Assembly: GCA_030704615.1 (NCBI GenBank)
Contig: CM060734.1
Location: 36,658,042 to 36,722,041, forward strand
Source: Takakia lepidozioides
Lineage: Eukaryota; Streptophyta; Takakiopsida; Takakiales; Takakiaceae
DNA: 64,000 nt
Direction of reading: 5' to 3'
Under the pieces are notes generated by a model. That model made no database searches. It was not told where the DNA came from and saw only the letters and a program-made list of their open reading frames with translations. The translations under genes and the position numbers were made by a program. Shown piece after piece: positions 10,121-22,800 of this stretch. Position 1 is the first letter of the stretch. Every line of letters starts with the position of its first letter.

Positions 10121-12884
10121 GTAAGTAAGTACCTCCTTCACTGCCTCTATCATTCATGCTCAACCATCTCTCCTCCATCATCAATGAATGGTCCATGTGC
10201 TTCTATTGTTTCTGCCTCGCTCAGCATCGCTCATCAAAGAACCCGCAGCATCGAGGAAGAACGAGCATCCACGTCCTCGCTCGTCTCTGCCACAACTGGG
10301 CCGCACGCGTGGGGCCATAGCTGCCTGTGGTTTAGCGCTGCCCTAATGATACTTAGGGTTCATTAGCGGCTAACTGAGGTGATTAATAAGCAGATTAGTT
10401 AGCTGGTTTGGTACTGTACTTTAGCCATTGACGAGTTCAGTTTAGCCACGGGAAATCTTTTGTCTTTCTTGCGAAATGGGGTTTAGCCATGTTGTAGCCG
10501 GAGCAGTCTTAATATTTGAATTGTGGTAACACTAAACACGAAGCGTGTACTTACTTAAGAGAAGTCAGCACTCAGTACCTCGGTTCCTCAATCGTCCCAT
10601 CGATCTGCAGGCCAGCAGGCATCATAAAGGCCAGGAATCTTGAAGGAGTGCTCAATAAATTCATACCTCATGCACGACCCAGGCCATGATTACGCTTGTG
10701 GAGAGAAGGATCATCAATGATCCCTCTCCCTCCAGGCTGGGAGATGGAGAAAATGATGGAAGACTCCATTACCTCTGTAGTATCCGGCAGCCATAGCCAA
10801 CTAGTGCTGCATAAGCTCGTACCATCTCTTTTCCTCTTTTGGGCTCTGCTGTGATTCTTCCACCGGGGAAGACATTATTGCAAGAACCCAAACAGAGAGA
10901 GAGACGAATGAGGTGAGATGGCCTCATGATCTCGCAGGTGTGGTGATAGGCGTGTACGTCTACAGGTCTGTCTCTGTAGTATCCTGGCACATGGTGTGTT
11001 AGTCCACGTTATATTTGAATCACCGGTTTTGGGGACTCCAGTTTCTCTGGAATTTGGAACTTCACGCGCAGTGGCAGCTCCCAGTTATGGTAGGCGTGAT
11101 TGCCTGTTGGGACCCACCAGTGTTGAGAGAGAGTCTTCGTACAGAGACTCAGGAGACAAGTTGCCTGGACTTCCGCAAAGATGTTTCCTGCGATTTTGGT
11201 GAAGGGGCTGGAGACCGTCGATGGACACCTGTGAGGAGATTCCGTTCATGTTCTTAATTTCTGGTTGGACCTTCGTTTCTGATCTTCTCTACTGAAGTGG
11301 TAATACCGTTCCTGTGCATATAGATTTTCCCGTCTGTGCATCCGTGGAGCTCAAGGACAAGGGATTGCGGTTCTTTGTTACTCCTCCTGCGGAAATCGGT
11401 TTCCAATGTCTTAACGCATAATCGTCCTGAAGCTGGGTACGCGTTTTCCAACCATCATTGGAGGTGAGGGATGTCGAGAGCGATAGAGTTTAAAATTTAA
11501 ATTGGAAACAGCACACCCCGTGCCCAATTCGGACCAAGAGGCATAGTTTTCCTTTGCCTTCGGTCAGCGAGGTATGTTTTACGTACCGAGTTCTTGTCTG
11601 AAATCCATCTCAAACGAATAACTCGTTCTTTTCATTTCTTGGTACTTTCAAAGATGAAGTACGTAGGGAGATCAGTGAGGTGGGGAGAAGAAGAATAATG
11701 CACATCTTGATTTCGAGTCAGGATTGGCATTTATGAAACGTGTGATCATTGCAATTGGTTCTATGAACGATGTCTCAGCGTAAGAGTAGTTATATGAATG
11801 GAATAACGAACAGTCAGTGCCCGAGTGGAACTCAGCTGACCTCGGCACCTCAGTGGTTCTTCTCCGAAAGGGTTGCTTACTACTGTAAGGCAATGTGCAC
11901 AAACTTGTGGCTACAATATGTATCGGAAGATGAAAATGAACCATGTAATACGCGTCCTGCATGGGACCAGCAGTAAACACTTAACTTCGCAATTTATGGA
12001 CGAACATTTCTGTTGAAGTGTGGCGTTGCCAGAAGAATTGCCCATGTGGTGCAATCACGCAAAAATATCTGCTCATATATATACTTTGTCGTCAAAGAAC
12101 GAAAGAGATATGTGCAAGAACAACAGGGAGTTTGTATATGAATTTCAAACGTCCTTGTTCTTCTTATAAATTACTATTAAGTGTTGGCTAGGACCCGTGA
12201 GCTATTGCTGTCCTAGTTGGGTGACAAGGTGGGTATGGACGTGCCATAGCTTTCCCACAGCTTAACAATATTCAATATACTGACTGAACTTTGGGATACA
12301 ACTGTCCTTCCTTACCTTCTAGAGGTTATCTTACCAGGCAATTTGTCTGAGCATAATGCAAAATAACTGGGTCTAATTTCTGGGTTATGATTGTGTGGAG
12401 CTTTTGAGAGGGACCAGGATTGAAGAGAAGTGTCCTCAGTGACCTTTGATGTCTGTCCAACGATGTTCTCCGTACCTTCAGTTGCTCTCTGGGACAGTCC
12501 TGGTTGAGGCCTCAAAATGGGGCTTAAGGAGACATTAGTATAACATAGTTATCTCACAAGGGTACACCATAACCAATGTTCTGTTCATGGAATGATGAAT
12601 GTGTACATCTCTCTCCCCCACTCTGAGGGTCTCCCATTATTTCATGCTGATCAATTATCCTACTAATATGTGAGTTGCTCAGAAAGGTCTCCCTACCCCT
12701 TCGTCTCTTAATTGTACCATATGAAAGCAATCTCTTCAGTGAAAGATCCTCAGGCCACGATAAGACACAAGGCGGGCCCAAATTGAAATTCAGACTTTTT
12801 TATTCTGGTCTTATCTCTTAATGAGCCGATGAATCTGGTGGATTTTGGTGCATCAGATTGACTGTGCTTTGTGGATTGTTGCAG
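10121..12884 (+). other. Candidate 5'UTR intron of the PNGase A gene
   Basis: A near-perfect donor (CTCGTAG|GTAAGTAAGT) occurs at 10121. A good acceptor with a T-rich tract (GTGGATTGTTGCAG) ends at 12884, 76 bp before the PNGase A start codon. No long coding exon is visible in between. Long first introns in the 5'UTR are common in plants and can enhance expression. Transcript data would be decisive; both splice sites are read from consensus only. Confidence 0.4.
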
Positions 12885-12960
12885 AGTCAATCAGTCCTCA
12901 TGGGGCCTGGCATGATTTAATGCAATTGGATCCCAGCAAACCACAGAATTCGCAGCTGGT

Positions 12961-14781
12961 ATGATGTCTATTTTCCAAAGAAGACATCCTGTGGCAAGCT
13001 GCAAGAACTTCCGTGGGATTGCCACTTTTCTCCTTTATCTTCCTCTCTTCACACTCCTAGGGTCCACAGTCTGTGAAGGAACATTGGCAAGTCCGACGAT
13101 ATTAGAGAGGACATACGCTAATGGAAAATATAGATTGCCCCATGACTTTGATTTCAGTAGTGGATATGAGGACAGGCAGCGATTTTTTGAGGTTTCTAAA
13201 CCAGTCGAAATCTCTCCGGAAAGCTTCGAAGCCTGCTCACAGGTGATTCTACAACAAACATTTGCCAACACTATCAACCTTCCTCCGGTTGTCACACAGT
13301 ATCAGCCAGTTAAAAATTGCCGCACGGACTGGGACAAGGTGGTGCTGAGGTGGCATGCAACATGTCGGGGTCGTCAGTTTGATCGGATTGCCGCAGTTTG
13401 GTTGGGTGGGGTCGAGATTTTTCGCACATGTACAGCAGAGCCAACTGCAAAAGGTATCGTATGGGATGTTGAGAAGGATATTACCCGGTACTCCTCTCTC
13501 TTGAAAGAGACACAGTCGCTTGTTGTTTCTTTGGCAAATGTGGTAGATAATACATACACTGGCATTTACAATGTTACTATTTCAACCCATTTTTACAGTG
13601 AGAAAAAGAAAGATCTGGTGCAAGAAAGCTATGGCCCTGTTGCCGACCTGATCCTACCAATTGCCAAGCCCTCCCCTCTCCAGGGGGGCTTCTGGTTTCA
13701 GCTTCAGAATGAATCTGATATCCAAACTGTAACCTTGAAACTACCCAGGAATGCTTACAAAGCAATTCTGGAAGTCTGTGTCTCATATCATGGGGACGAC
13801 GAATTTTGGTATACTAATCCTCCAGAGGTATACCTTAAGACCAATAATTTGACAGGTATTCCTGGGAATGGAACATTCAGGGAGGTAATAGTGTTCATCG
13901 ATGGAATGGTCGCTGGTGCAGTTTTCCCCTTCCCAGTTGTCTATACAGGGGGGATTGACCCATTCTTCTGGCGCCCAGCCGCTGCGATAGGGGCATTCAA
14001 CCTGCCCAGCTATGATGTGGATGTGACCCCCTTTCTTGGGACGTTGGTTGATGGGAAAGAGCATAATTTCAGTATGACTGTGTCGAATGCTCTCAGTGTC
14101 TGGCTCTTGGTGGCAAATTTGCACTTGTGGGTTGATAGATCCCTGGATTCTACCAAAGGGGAGCTCTTTGAATATTCGGCCCCCATGCTCAGTTCCACCC
14201 TCGTCTCTGATTTCAAAGGTCTCGATGGGTCTTTCCTCACAGAGGCGTCACGCAGCATAGCATATAAGGGCTATGTCGAGTCATCCATTGGCAATCTGAC
14301 CACTTCCTCTTCCTACTCTCTCAAGTTTTCGAATTTGTTGGTGTTTACGGATGAATCAAACACTAGCGTGCTTCACCAGGACATCAAATCCGAGAGCAAA
14401 GTGGTGGTGAGTGCCCCTTCAAGGGATATTGCTTACGACCACAGCTCTTACCATTTTCCTCTTCAATTGGACTATTATCAGATCATCCAACCGGGGGGCG
14501 CCACCTACATTAATGCCAGCTTGGCGAATACATGGCAGCAGGATATTCAATCCCAGACAACCCTAGGTCCAGGGAGGAACTCTTTCAACACTCTCAAGAA
14601 TAAGCAGAAGTCGGAGGGCGAGCTTTCTATCTCCCCCAAGGGTGTGATCAGTGGGGAGGCCACAACCAAACAAACCTACTCATATGAAAGTACGGAAGGG
14701 TGCTACTTCCGATCTCTAGGGGTCCGCAACTACACCTTTCTATATGATCAGTCTGATACACGATGCAGCATGAGTTCATAA
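12961..14781 (+). CDS. Peptide-N4-(N-acetyl-beta-glucosaminyl)asparagine amidase A (PNGase A)
   Basis: The intact 606-residue ORF has the length of plant PNGase A, which removes N-glycans (including core alpha-1,3-fucosylated ones) from glycopeptides in the secretory/vacuolar pathway. The N-terminus has a hydrophobic segment (about residues 20-38, IATFLLYLPLFTLLGSTVC) that fits a signal peptide. Family motifs are visible: VSYHGDDEFWYTNPP near residues 275-290, YTGGIDPFFWRPAAAIGAFN near 328-348, YDVDVTPFLGTLVDGKEH near 350-368, and VSNALSVWLLVANLHLWVD near 375-394. Several N-x-S/T sites suggest the enzyme is itself glycosylated. The ORF is a single exon, as is usual in this family. The start is the first of two adjacent ATGs; either gives an intact signal peptide. 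A 5'UTR intron is likely upstream. No damage is seen. Low-copy and probably functional. Confidence 0.93.
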   Translation: MMSIFQRRHPVASCKNFRGIATFLLYLPLFTLLGSTVCEGTLASPTILERTYANGKYRLPHDFDFSSGYEDRQRFFEVSKPVEISPESFEACSQVILQQTFANTINLPPVVTQYQPVKNCRTDWDKVVLRWHATCRGRQFDRIAAVWLGGVEIFRTCTAEPTAKGIVWDVEKDITRYSSLLKETQSLVVSLANVVDNTYTGIYNVTISTHFYSEKKKDLVQESYGPVADLILPIAKPSPLQGGFWFQLQNESDIQTVTLKLPRNAYKAILEVCVSYHGDDEFWYTNPPEVYLKTNNLTGIPGNGTFREVIVFIDGMVAGAVFPFPVVYTGGIDPFFWRPAAAIGAFNLPSYDVDVTPFLGTLVDGKEHNFSMTVSNALSVWLLVANLHLWVDRSLDSTKGELFEYSAPMLSSTLVSDFKGLDGSFLTEASRSIAYKGYVESSIGNLTTSSSYSLKFSNLLVFTDESNTSVLHQDIKSESKVVVSAPSRDIAYDHSSYHFPLQLDYYQIIQPGGATYINASLANTWQQDIQSQTTLGPGRNSFNTLKNKQKSEGELSISPKGVISGEATTKQTYSYESTEGCYFRSLGVRNYTFLYDQSDTRCSMSS

Positions 14782-17421
14782 TGCACTGAACTGAGGCTAT
14801 GGGCTTAACAAAGTATTGACTCTTCTAACCTAGCAGGTGATTGATCTGTTCTCCCTTCTGCATTGGGCTTGTCCACCAATCTTTCAAATTCTGTGTTACA
14901 TACATGTTTTCCATGTGTCTCTCTTCTGTACATGAAATATACTCAAAATCCAGACTCTCAGGTTTGAAATGCAAATAGAATCCAGCCGGGGAAATTGGAG
15001 CCTATCTTGCCCATGAATGGGGGGGCATCATGGTGAGGATTCTCGTCTGCCATCTTTGCATGTATCAGAAGCAATTTCGCTGCAGTTCTTCTTGCTCAGT
15101 TCGAAGTTTGTGATCATTCTCCTCTGTCAAACAACGTTGGTGTGCGACCCAATATTCTGGCCTGACTCTAACCTCTCCTCTGAAGCTCATGTGTTTGGAC
15201 TCTTATAAAAAGCTATGGGAAGCAAGGTACCGATCTATCTGCCTCATAGATTTTCATAGTTCTCTTCAGGGTGTTGTGTAAGCAGGGGCTCTTCTCTCTT
15301 GTATATGGGCTAACCAAGGGATCGAATTCAATGTAAGATTACATGACGATCAATTACAAGTTGTGAAGGAGTTTGCAGAGGATGTCATGATTCTTTTAAG
15401 TTGCAGGAAATAAGTATCAGGTGATCAAATTCTATGAATCTTCCGCAGGCATAGTGAAACATGGAACTGTCGGTAAGGTGTTGGTTGCCAGAGAGAACAA
15501 GGACACAATGACAACTCAGTTCCTGTGGACATTCTGTTTGATGCATAATCAAGAAATACATACTGGTTGTATGAACTACTTACCAGTATCCCCTGCAACT
15601 GCAGTGTCTGTAAGCTTCCAGGGTTACCAATCTCTTCAATCTAAACACTTCAAACAAGGGATCACTAATAATAATTCCGTCAATAGAAATGCCTACGTGA
15701 CCAGCTCTTCTGGGCATTGGCAACTGACTTGCCACATTCCATGATCTTTTCATTCTTTGAAAGTATGATGAACGGATCTCCAGCCATATATCTAGAGACT
15801 CGAGAGAGATGATTCCACGTTAACCAGAACGAAACACACATCGTTCCCTACATAAAAAGGGCGCCCAGACTCGCAGCATATCATTCTCCACAAATGAACG
15901 AGGGATTTTTGCGGGAAGTACAGTCCAGGTCCGTATCCAAGCTTTGACTTAACCCTTAAGAAGCATAGCGTACTTCAGGGAATTCCGCAATGAATCAAGA
16001 CACGACGTTGCTAGCAAACTTCAGCTAGATGGCAATGCTCCAACACTAACAATCTTGACATCCCGATCTTCCTTCCTCCATCATAATGGATCAAGTAAGC
16101 TTATACCTCGCACTAGATCACCCACTTCTCGCCGCGAAACTGACCCCAGTGGCTTTCACTCCAGAGTGGGTTCTACCAATGCTCTTAGATCGAATTTACT
16201 TCCCTGCGCAGACCACGACTTGTGCACAAAGATGGGCTTCGGGATTCTGTCAACTCTCTCTCCTCCTGAATCTTGCCAAGATAATCTGCACAAAGGATTG
16301 TATTACACTTGATCGGATGGGGGGGTGGGCGTCAAGCGAATGAATTAAAAATGTCCACGTGGATGGAGAAAGAGAGGTCCTTCCGGATTACCCATTGAAA
16401 AATCTCCACGTGGACAAATTGGTTGCGTCTACCTCTTGCCAAACCGCACCTTGTCATCTCTCTCGCAGTGTGCGTGCAGATCGAGGTCAGGATCCATTGT
16501 ATTGTTGACGGAAGCTGAGATAGAGTTCATGGAGACAAGAGGACATTGAAGGATGCAGTGTGCAGGTGTCTTGCACGAGGAAAGAGCGTCTGGTAAAGGC
16601 AATTGATGGGTGCATAGAACAAGGGTTGGCTGTTTGTCTGATATTGACGGCATCTCCATTCTGTAGGAAGGGGGATCTTGGATTGTTTTGGGCACAGAGA
16701 CATAGACTGACAGACTTACGGACAGTCACAGGCCCATCCTCAGACACAAACATGTGTTTTGTTTATACAAACATGCGTAGGGTTCTGCGATGATCTTTAG
16801 TCTTCCAGACTGAAGTGGTCAAGATAGCTGTGCGCAAGGAATTGGTGAAATATTATGCATCAAAATTTAGCAGAATTTTGCGGGATGTGTCCATCGATGC
16901 AAGATTAGAACATAGTCTAGATAGTTGCACCTGGAGAAACTCCCGGTTGAAGATCTAGTATTATAGGTGGTGATAAGGGCTACGCTTTGTGTTCACGGAC
17001 AGATGCACAGAGCGGGTGTTGATTACATGAATGCTTGCCCACCTTTGTAACAATCTTCTACCAGCCGCAGACTTGGAGGTATGGACGTCAATTAACACAT
17101 TGCTCATACACAGATATATGAGTTGAAAGAGGAGGCGAACATTTCTGGAGAGAGACAGAAAAGAGATGGAGATATGCCTAGGTCTTACAACACATGCCTC
17201 AGCCTGGTGACTGTGGACCCGTCAGACCTAAGTCTTCGACCTGGTGAAGGAACAAACTCAGCGTGGAATTGGTATAACTCGCTCACAACTATCAATGTCC
17301 GTCTCTAAGAATGAGCTTTAATTTACGTGGTGTCGAACAGTTGTGGGACTGGTCAGTGAGCACTAAAGTGATAGACGGACGCCAAGAACAGGGCAAGGAA
17401 GGGAGAGGTATCTAGAGGAGG
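14782..17421. other. Intergenic region, no gene recognised
   Basis: This holds the PNGase A 3' flank, the region upstream of the first SINA gene, and only short ORFs without motifs (for example 15421-15744 and 16429-16793 on both strands). A TTAACCCTTAAG at about 15949 resembles the terminus of the element at 39423 but the match stops there. Confidence 0.5.
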
Positions 17422-18621
17422 ATGGTACGCTTTGCAATGCAGACGTTCCCGGCACCCTCACTGCATCCACCTGCGAAAAGAGCTCGGATCGAGTCCTTGC
17501 TGGAGATCCCATCTTCTGCCCCTTTATCTACTCTTCATGAGGAACGTCAAATTGCAGCCACCTTGGACCCCGACACACTTGACTGCCATGTTTGCTTTGA
17601 ACCTCTTGCGTCCCCCATCTTCCAGGTACACAACAACACCTTGCGTCCAGTCTCCTTTCCTCATCCCTTTTCGACCTCCGTCTCTTTGTGTATCTTTCCA
17701 AGGTAACATTTGATCATCAAGAGATTATACGTTCCTAAACTGTCTACTTTGCATGACTCCTAGGCCATTTGTTCCGATTTACATTCCAGATTCAAATTTC
17801 CTTATCAGGTGTGAAGGCATTTTTAGTCTTTATGCAGGTGTCTCCCTCCCCGAATAGGATTGTCAATGCGCTTTGCCTACGTACTTTTAAATGCATAGTG
17901 GCCAGAACTTTACTGAACCATTCTTCTGCTGTGTTGGCTGGTGCAGTGTTCAAATGGCCATACTGCCTGCTCAAGCTGTTGCCAGAAACTGAAAAGCGTG
18001 TGCGCCTCTTGCTCAAAACCAATTGGAAAGATCCGGTGCCTGGCAATTGAAAAGCTGATAGAGTCCCTGCACATGCACTGCAGGTATGCTGAATATGGTT
18101 GTGTGAAAATGCTGAAGTTTTCCAAGAAGAAGGCGCACGAGACATCATGCCCATATGCTCCTTTCAAATGTCCCATTGCTGGGTGCCATTTCTCTGGTGC
18201 TGGCAATGCTTTTCCTGACCATTTTAATAGTTCACATCAAACACGCACAGTCGATTTTCAATATGACTCGTTGTTCACAGTTGTCTTGAACCCAAGTGAC
18301 TACCATGTCGTGCTAAAGGCAGAGGACATGGTATTCCTTCTCCACTATGAAAAGGAGGCTATTGGAAACATGATCTACGTCACATTCTTTGGGCAGACAT
18401 CCAGAGAGGAGTTCTTCTCTTATCACCTTAGTGTGAAAAGTGGCAAAACAATGACAAACCTGGACACCGTGCCTCGGAGCATCCTACAGGAGGATAAAAG
18501 GGGAACCAGTTACATCGTTGTTCCCAAGCTATTTAATACCAACTCTGAGGGTCCAGTCCAGATTCAACTGTCATTCCACCACCCGGGGGAAGCAATATCT
18601 GGCTTGCAGATCAATCCATGA
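17422..18621 (+). CDS. SINA/SIAH-like RING E3 ubiquitin ligase, intact two-exon gene
   Basis: Exon 1 is 17422-17625 (68 codons, donor CCAG|GTACAC) and exon 2 is 17947-18621 (acceptor GGTGCAG), joined in phase 0 to give 292 residues. The RING C3HC4 is split by the intron: C55-HV-C58, then C69-SNG-H73, C76, C79 and C87-AS-C90. After it comes the SIAH-type zinc-finger region with HMHCRYAEYGC, CPYAPFKC and GCHFSGAG, then the C-terminal substrate-binding/dimerisation domain ending at QINP. A basic KRAR near residue 19 could be a nuclear signal. Such proteins transfer ubiquitin from an E2 to bound substrates. This arrangement matches plant SINA-like proteins. It is the least damaged of three copies in the window; the others are at 23126 and 31138. 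Confidence 0.9.
17626..17946 (+). other. Intron of the first SINA-like gene
   Basis: The intron is bounded by GTACAC and GGTGCAG. Its sequence is closely conserved in the second copy (23336-23668), including TCTTTCCAAGGTAACATTTG and the CCCCGAATAGGATTGTCAAT block, which shows recent duplication. Confidence 0.8.
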
Positions 18622-19518
18622 TGACAGGTTTGTTTGTGCCATCTGCTGCACCATGAACTTCTTGAAAGCAGTTGCCCCTACCTTCTGTCAACAAAAAGCT
18701 TTCTCTCTCTTTTACCCCTTCGTGATTGTGTCAATATGGGATACAGCTTGAACCGACGCTGTGACTTGAACCAGCTGAACCAGCTGGCAGCTAGGTAGCA
18801 CCAGGTAGCAACTATTGTTTTTCAGGGTAAATACAATATCAAGGGTCGGTCCCCCTCTTGTGGACATTTGTAGTAGATCTATCGTAGAAGTTGGAAACTC
18901 TGAAAACTGTAGATCCAGAAGGTTTGATCAATCCTGAGTGCACAGTCTCTTGCTTTCTCCCGCTGCCTTTTTCCACATGTCATGACCTTGTTGTCTGTTC
19001 ATATGGAGAGGTAAAGAGTGCGTGTTTCTCATGGTCTTTTGGCAATTTAAGTAAAGAGCAAGATGGGTTACAGCACCCTGAATGGATGTATAAGTCTGCA
19101 GAGCTCTGCACTTAATGTTTGAAAGCATTCCTTTTCCCAGTAACATCAGTCAGCATACTGCTTGGCAACCTCCCTTTTCTATTTGTATGCATTGTTCTGT
19201 TGTCTATGCCACAGTAGTTGTCTATATGTTGGGTGTAGGGAGTCACTTTTTGGGACTTGTGCAATTGAAGACCAAGTGATGATCTTATTGAGATGGATAC
19301 TTGTCAGCTATCCGGTCATGTTGTAAGGCGAGTTGGAGTGCAAAGTTCGCACTGGCGTTCTCTGTAGGGGGAGGTTTTTACGAGGAAAGTAGGATTGCAA
19401 AGCCACATGGGTTTGTGGCATGTTTTGGCGTCGCAAAGCAATACTTGCGGTCCTTCTGAAAAATCGGTTGTCTGTGATGCATTTAATAGCTTTTCCTCTT
19501 GCCTGCTCTCTTGAGCAG

Positions 19519-19726
19519 GTAACCCACTGGTTGGGTGTTTGACCATTGCCTATGCATAGCCGGGGGATCCTGAATTCAATGCTTCAGATGTTCCTTCAGT
19601 CCAACCATTCATTGGCCCCTCAATAGGCTATGTGTTGAGCAGTAGGCACTGAAATTCGCGGGACATTAAGCATCTCGAAACCTTTACTCTTTCATCTCTG
19701 AGCCACATGTGCTCTGTAAATCCCAC
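19519..19726 (+). repeat. tRNA-derived SINE-like repeat, copy a
   Basis: The copy begins ACCCACTGGTTGGGTGTTTG (A-box-like) and has a degenerate B-box region GGATCCTGAATTCAATGC about 50 bp on. The body contains CATTGGCCC...GGCTATGTGTTGAGCAGTAGGC, shared with copies b (19731) and c (34517). Copy a continues through GGGACATTAAGCATCTC...TCTGAGCC. Confidence 0.55.
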
Positions 19727-19730
19727 ACTA

Positions 19731-19880
19731 GGCAGCCCAGTGGTTGGGTATTTGTGCCATGCCTGTGCATAACCTGGGTGATCCTACGTTCAATCATGTG
19801 CCTTCAACCGTCCATTGGCCTTGATAGGCTTTGTGTTGAGCAGTAGGCTCTGTAAATCCAGGGGACATAAAACAAACTTC
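19731..19880 (+). repeat. tRNA-derived SINE-like repeat, copy b
   Basis: The head GGCAGCCCAGTGGTTGGGTA resembles a tRNA A box. CCTGGGTGATCCTACGTTCAATC follows at B-box spacing. The body repeats CATTGGCC...GGCTTTGTGTTGAGCAGTAGGC as in copies a and c. It lies directly downstream of copy a, as a tandem or nested pair. Confidence 0.6.
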
Positions 19881-22800
19881 AACTTTAACTGTTTCTTCCT
19901 TTCTCTCTAACCTCTGCTTCTACCACAGCTTCCAGGAGGCATAGCACCCTCTCCAAGTAGATGATGATATACAACAAAACAAAATTGTTTGAAATGATTA
20001 GAAGAGTGCTTAGGAAGTGTGAGAACGAATTTGAATGAGCGTGAATTTCTTCACGCCTAGTACCAGAAGTTATTTAGAGAAACAATCTTCACCTTCTCCT
20101 CAACTCTTGAGACACAAATCAAATACCTAGGCAAGTGGTGAATTGAGTTTTGGTCTATTCTGCAAGCTGCAACCATGTACCATAGCCAAGTTGAAGTTGT
20201 CAGACCCAAATTGCAGTCCATACAACCAAGTCACATGAACATGAATCTACATGAATCTCTCCCTTGATAAGATGTCGCAATTTGAAGGGGACGGGCATCA
20301 TGGTGCGGATCTTCGGAGACCTTATGGCATAGATGGCTGGGAGCAGTAGTGTGGAGCATGGGTGAGAAGTAGTGGAGCCATACATACTCAAAAAAAAAAA
20401 AAAAGGCATGAGATTTGGGCCTCGTTGCAAACTTGTTCGGGCTGTTGTTCTTCTACCGTTCTTCTGCCATGCAGAGACGGTATCTAACACATTGGTGCGT
20501 AATGGACGACTTGTCAACCCTGGGAATATGCCCCCTTCCTCTCATAAGAGCTCTTGGGTACAATGGGCATTGTAGCGTGTAGAGCATCATGTTTAAGTAG
20601 AAGGCCTTGTCCAACAGGTCCAGACTCCAGCCGATTGCAAGCCCTCTCCTTCACACATCTCTACTTACATAAGCACACCCAAAATTAGGAAAGCTCACTA
20701 CGGCGCAAGTGGGCGGACATTTAAATTCATCAAAGAGTGATGGCGGCTCATCATAAACATTTAAAAGCTTAAAGTTGACGGCGGCTCATCCACGTGAAGA
20801 GCTAAGCGGGCAAGTCTGACAGTAGCTTTGCACAGAGAGAGAAGATATACATGTCATGTCAAGACATGGACAAGACCACTAAGGTCATTGTCATTGAAAG
20901 ACAAAGCAACCCTTTACAGGGCATCATCTAACAACCCCTTTTACCAACTCATTTGAACATCTTATAACTTTTCAGGGTATCTGAAAAAACAGGGTGGGAG
21001 GGCGGGATTCCTGGTCATTCATATCCTGAAAGCCCCATAAGTGGACATAAAGCATTCATTTTTTGTTGTTGACACGGGTCAAGCCTTACATAATCTAGTT
21101 CTTGAGCCATTCATCTTCCTAAAACAGCATCCTGTGTAGGCGTGAAACTGATCTGTCAGTGCCAAGACACATGCAAGATTCATAAAATAGAAGCGTGGCT
21201 GAGTTTTTTCAGGCATATGTAAGCCTGGATAGTTATTCCAGGACTTCAAGATCAAAACTCTGCCATAGTATAAGGTAGGAAGCGCACAACATCTACCAGC
21301 AAGCAGTTCTTGAAAACCAAAATACTGATGGGGCCAGGTCTGAAGGTGCTTCAGTGCCAAGTCATAAGCCAGATTTCTAACAAAACAAAACATAGGGCTG
21401 AGTACCCTCAAGTAGATATGGGCCTGGAGTGATATTCCAGGGCCTCATAACAAGCTCTGCTAGTTAAAGAAATGAACTCAGAAACCATTGTCCCCTATCA
21501 TGCAATGAAATAGTGGTGATATAAGAGCCTTGAAGAATGTTTGTTATCACAAGGTCTATCTTCTGATCCATCAGAGCCAGGCCATGGTGTTTCATTTCAG
21601 AGCTTAGTTTCCATGCTGCCAGAGCTATAGCCGCAGCCATGTACCTTTGTTGAAAACAACCAGAGCCTTCAACAGAGATTTTGTTTTCTATGAAGTCCCT
21701 TGTGTGTCTTAACTCCAAAACATATAGAAGTGGTTATCAAGAACCAAAAACGGGGATAAGGAGTAAGAAGGTGATCCTCATTAGAGCAGACTTGAAGCCG
21801 ATTTGAGGCAGCAAGATGGCAGATTTGAAACAACAGTTGGTATCAGCAGCTTCAGGCGGTAGCAGCAATCCTTTATGCATGAATCAGACTCTGCAAGCTT
21901 CAATAATTCAAGACAAGTGAAGACCCTCACCTGTGCCCGTCCCAAAAACCACCACATAGAGATGTGTGTTAGTGAGGATGCATCAGGTGAGTGGCAGGTT
22001 TTCACAGTTGCTATCCATGTCAGTGTTGAATTCTAAAGCATGTACAAATCGTAATCCAAGCAAGGGTACACTCAAAAAAAACCTTGAGTGTTTGTGGTAT
22101 GCCCTGCGCCATGGCGTCCAGTAGATGTCTCCAGCAGAACGTAATCAAAGTAGAAGTGTTCACAGATAGAGAGTAGCTCATACAGAAAGAGAGCAACATG
22201 TAATCTGTGGCTAAGTAGGGGTGGAGTACTTCCCAACGAGGAGTAAGAGCGCCGTTGCGAATTTAACAGAATCATAAATTTCTGAGCAGAGCGATCACTG
22301 CATTGTCGACTGCCAGAGAGGAATCTGTCTATCTGCCAATGCGCATCCCAAAAGCCAGCCATCACGAGTACCATGTAGCCGCAAGGGAGCAGGTTTGCAC
22401 GGCGCATCATCAAGGATCATAGAAGCACGAGTTCTGTGCTGTGAAATATGTCGGCCCGTTTAGGGCACAACTTCCCGATTTCTCATCCAGGGTGGATGAA
22501 AAATCACATTTTAAAGAGATGCACTTTGTTAATGGATGATATCCCATAAAAAGGTATCTTAGGGTTATGGTATAGGCTATGGTTTAGTAACTGCCATCAT
22601 TTATGATGGTACAAATTACTACCTCTTGGATTTTTAGAATAGGTCACTATTATTCATGTATTTCATCCAGTTTAGATGAAAGAAGCAAATAGTAAGTATC
22701 AGGGCCAAATGAAATCCAAAAAGTTATAGAGGGAGAGGGAGAGAGGGAGAGAGAGGTGTGGGTGCAGCTCCGGAGAGCTGGAGAGCTTGAGTATGAGAGA

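Noticed and set aside
15949-15960. TTAACCCTTAAG resembling the end of the TTAA element
   Set aside because: The match ends after 12 bases and no partner terminus is visible.
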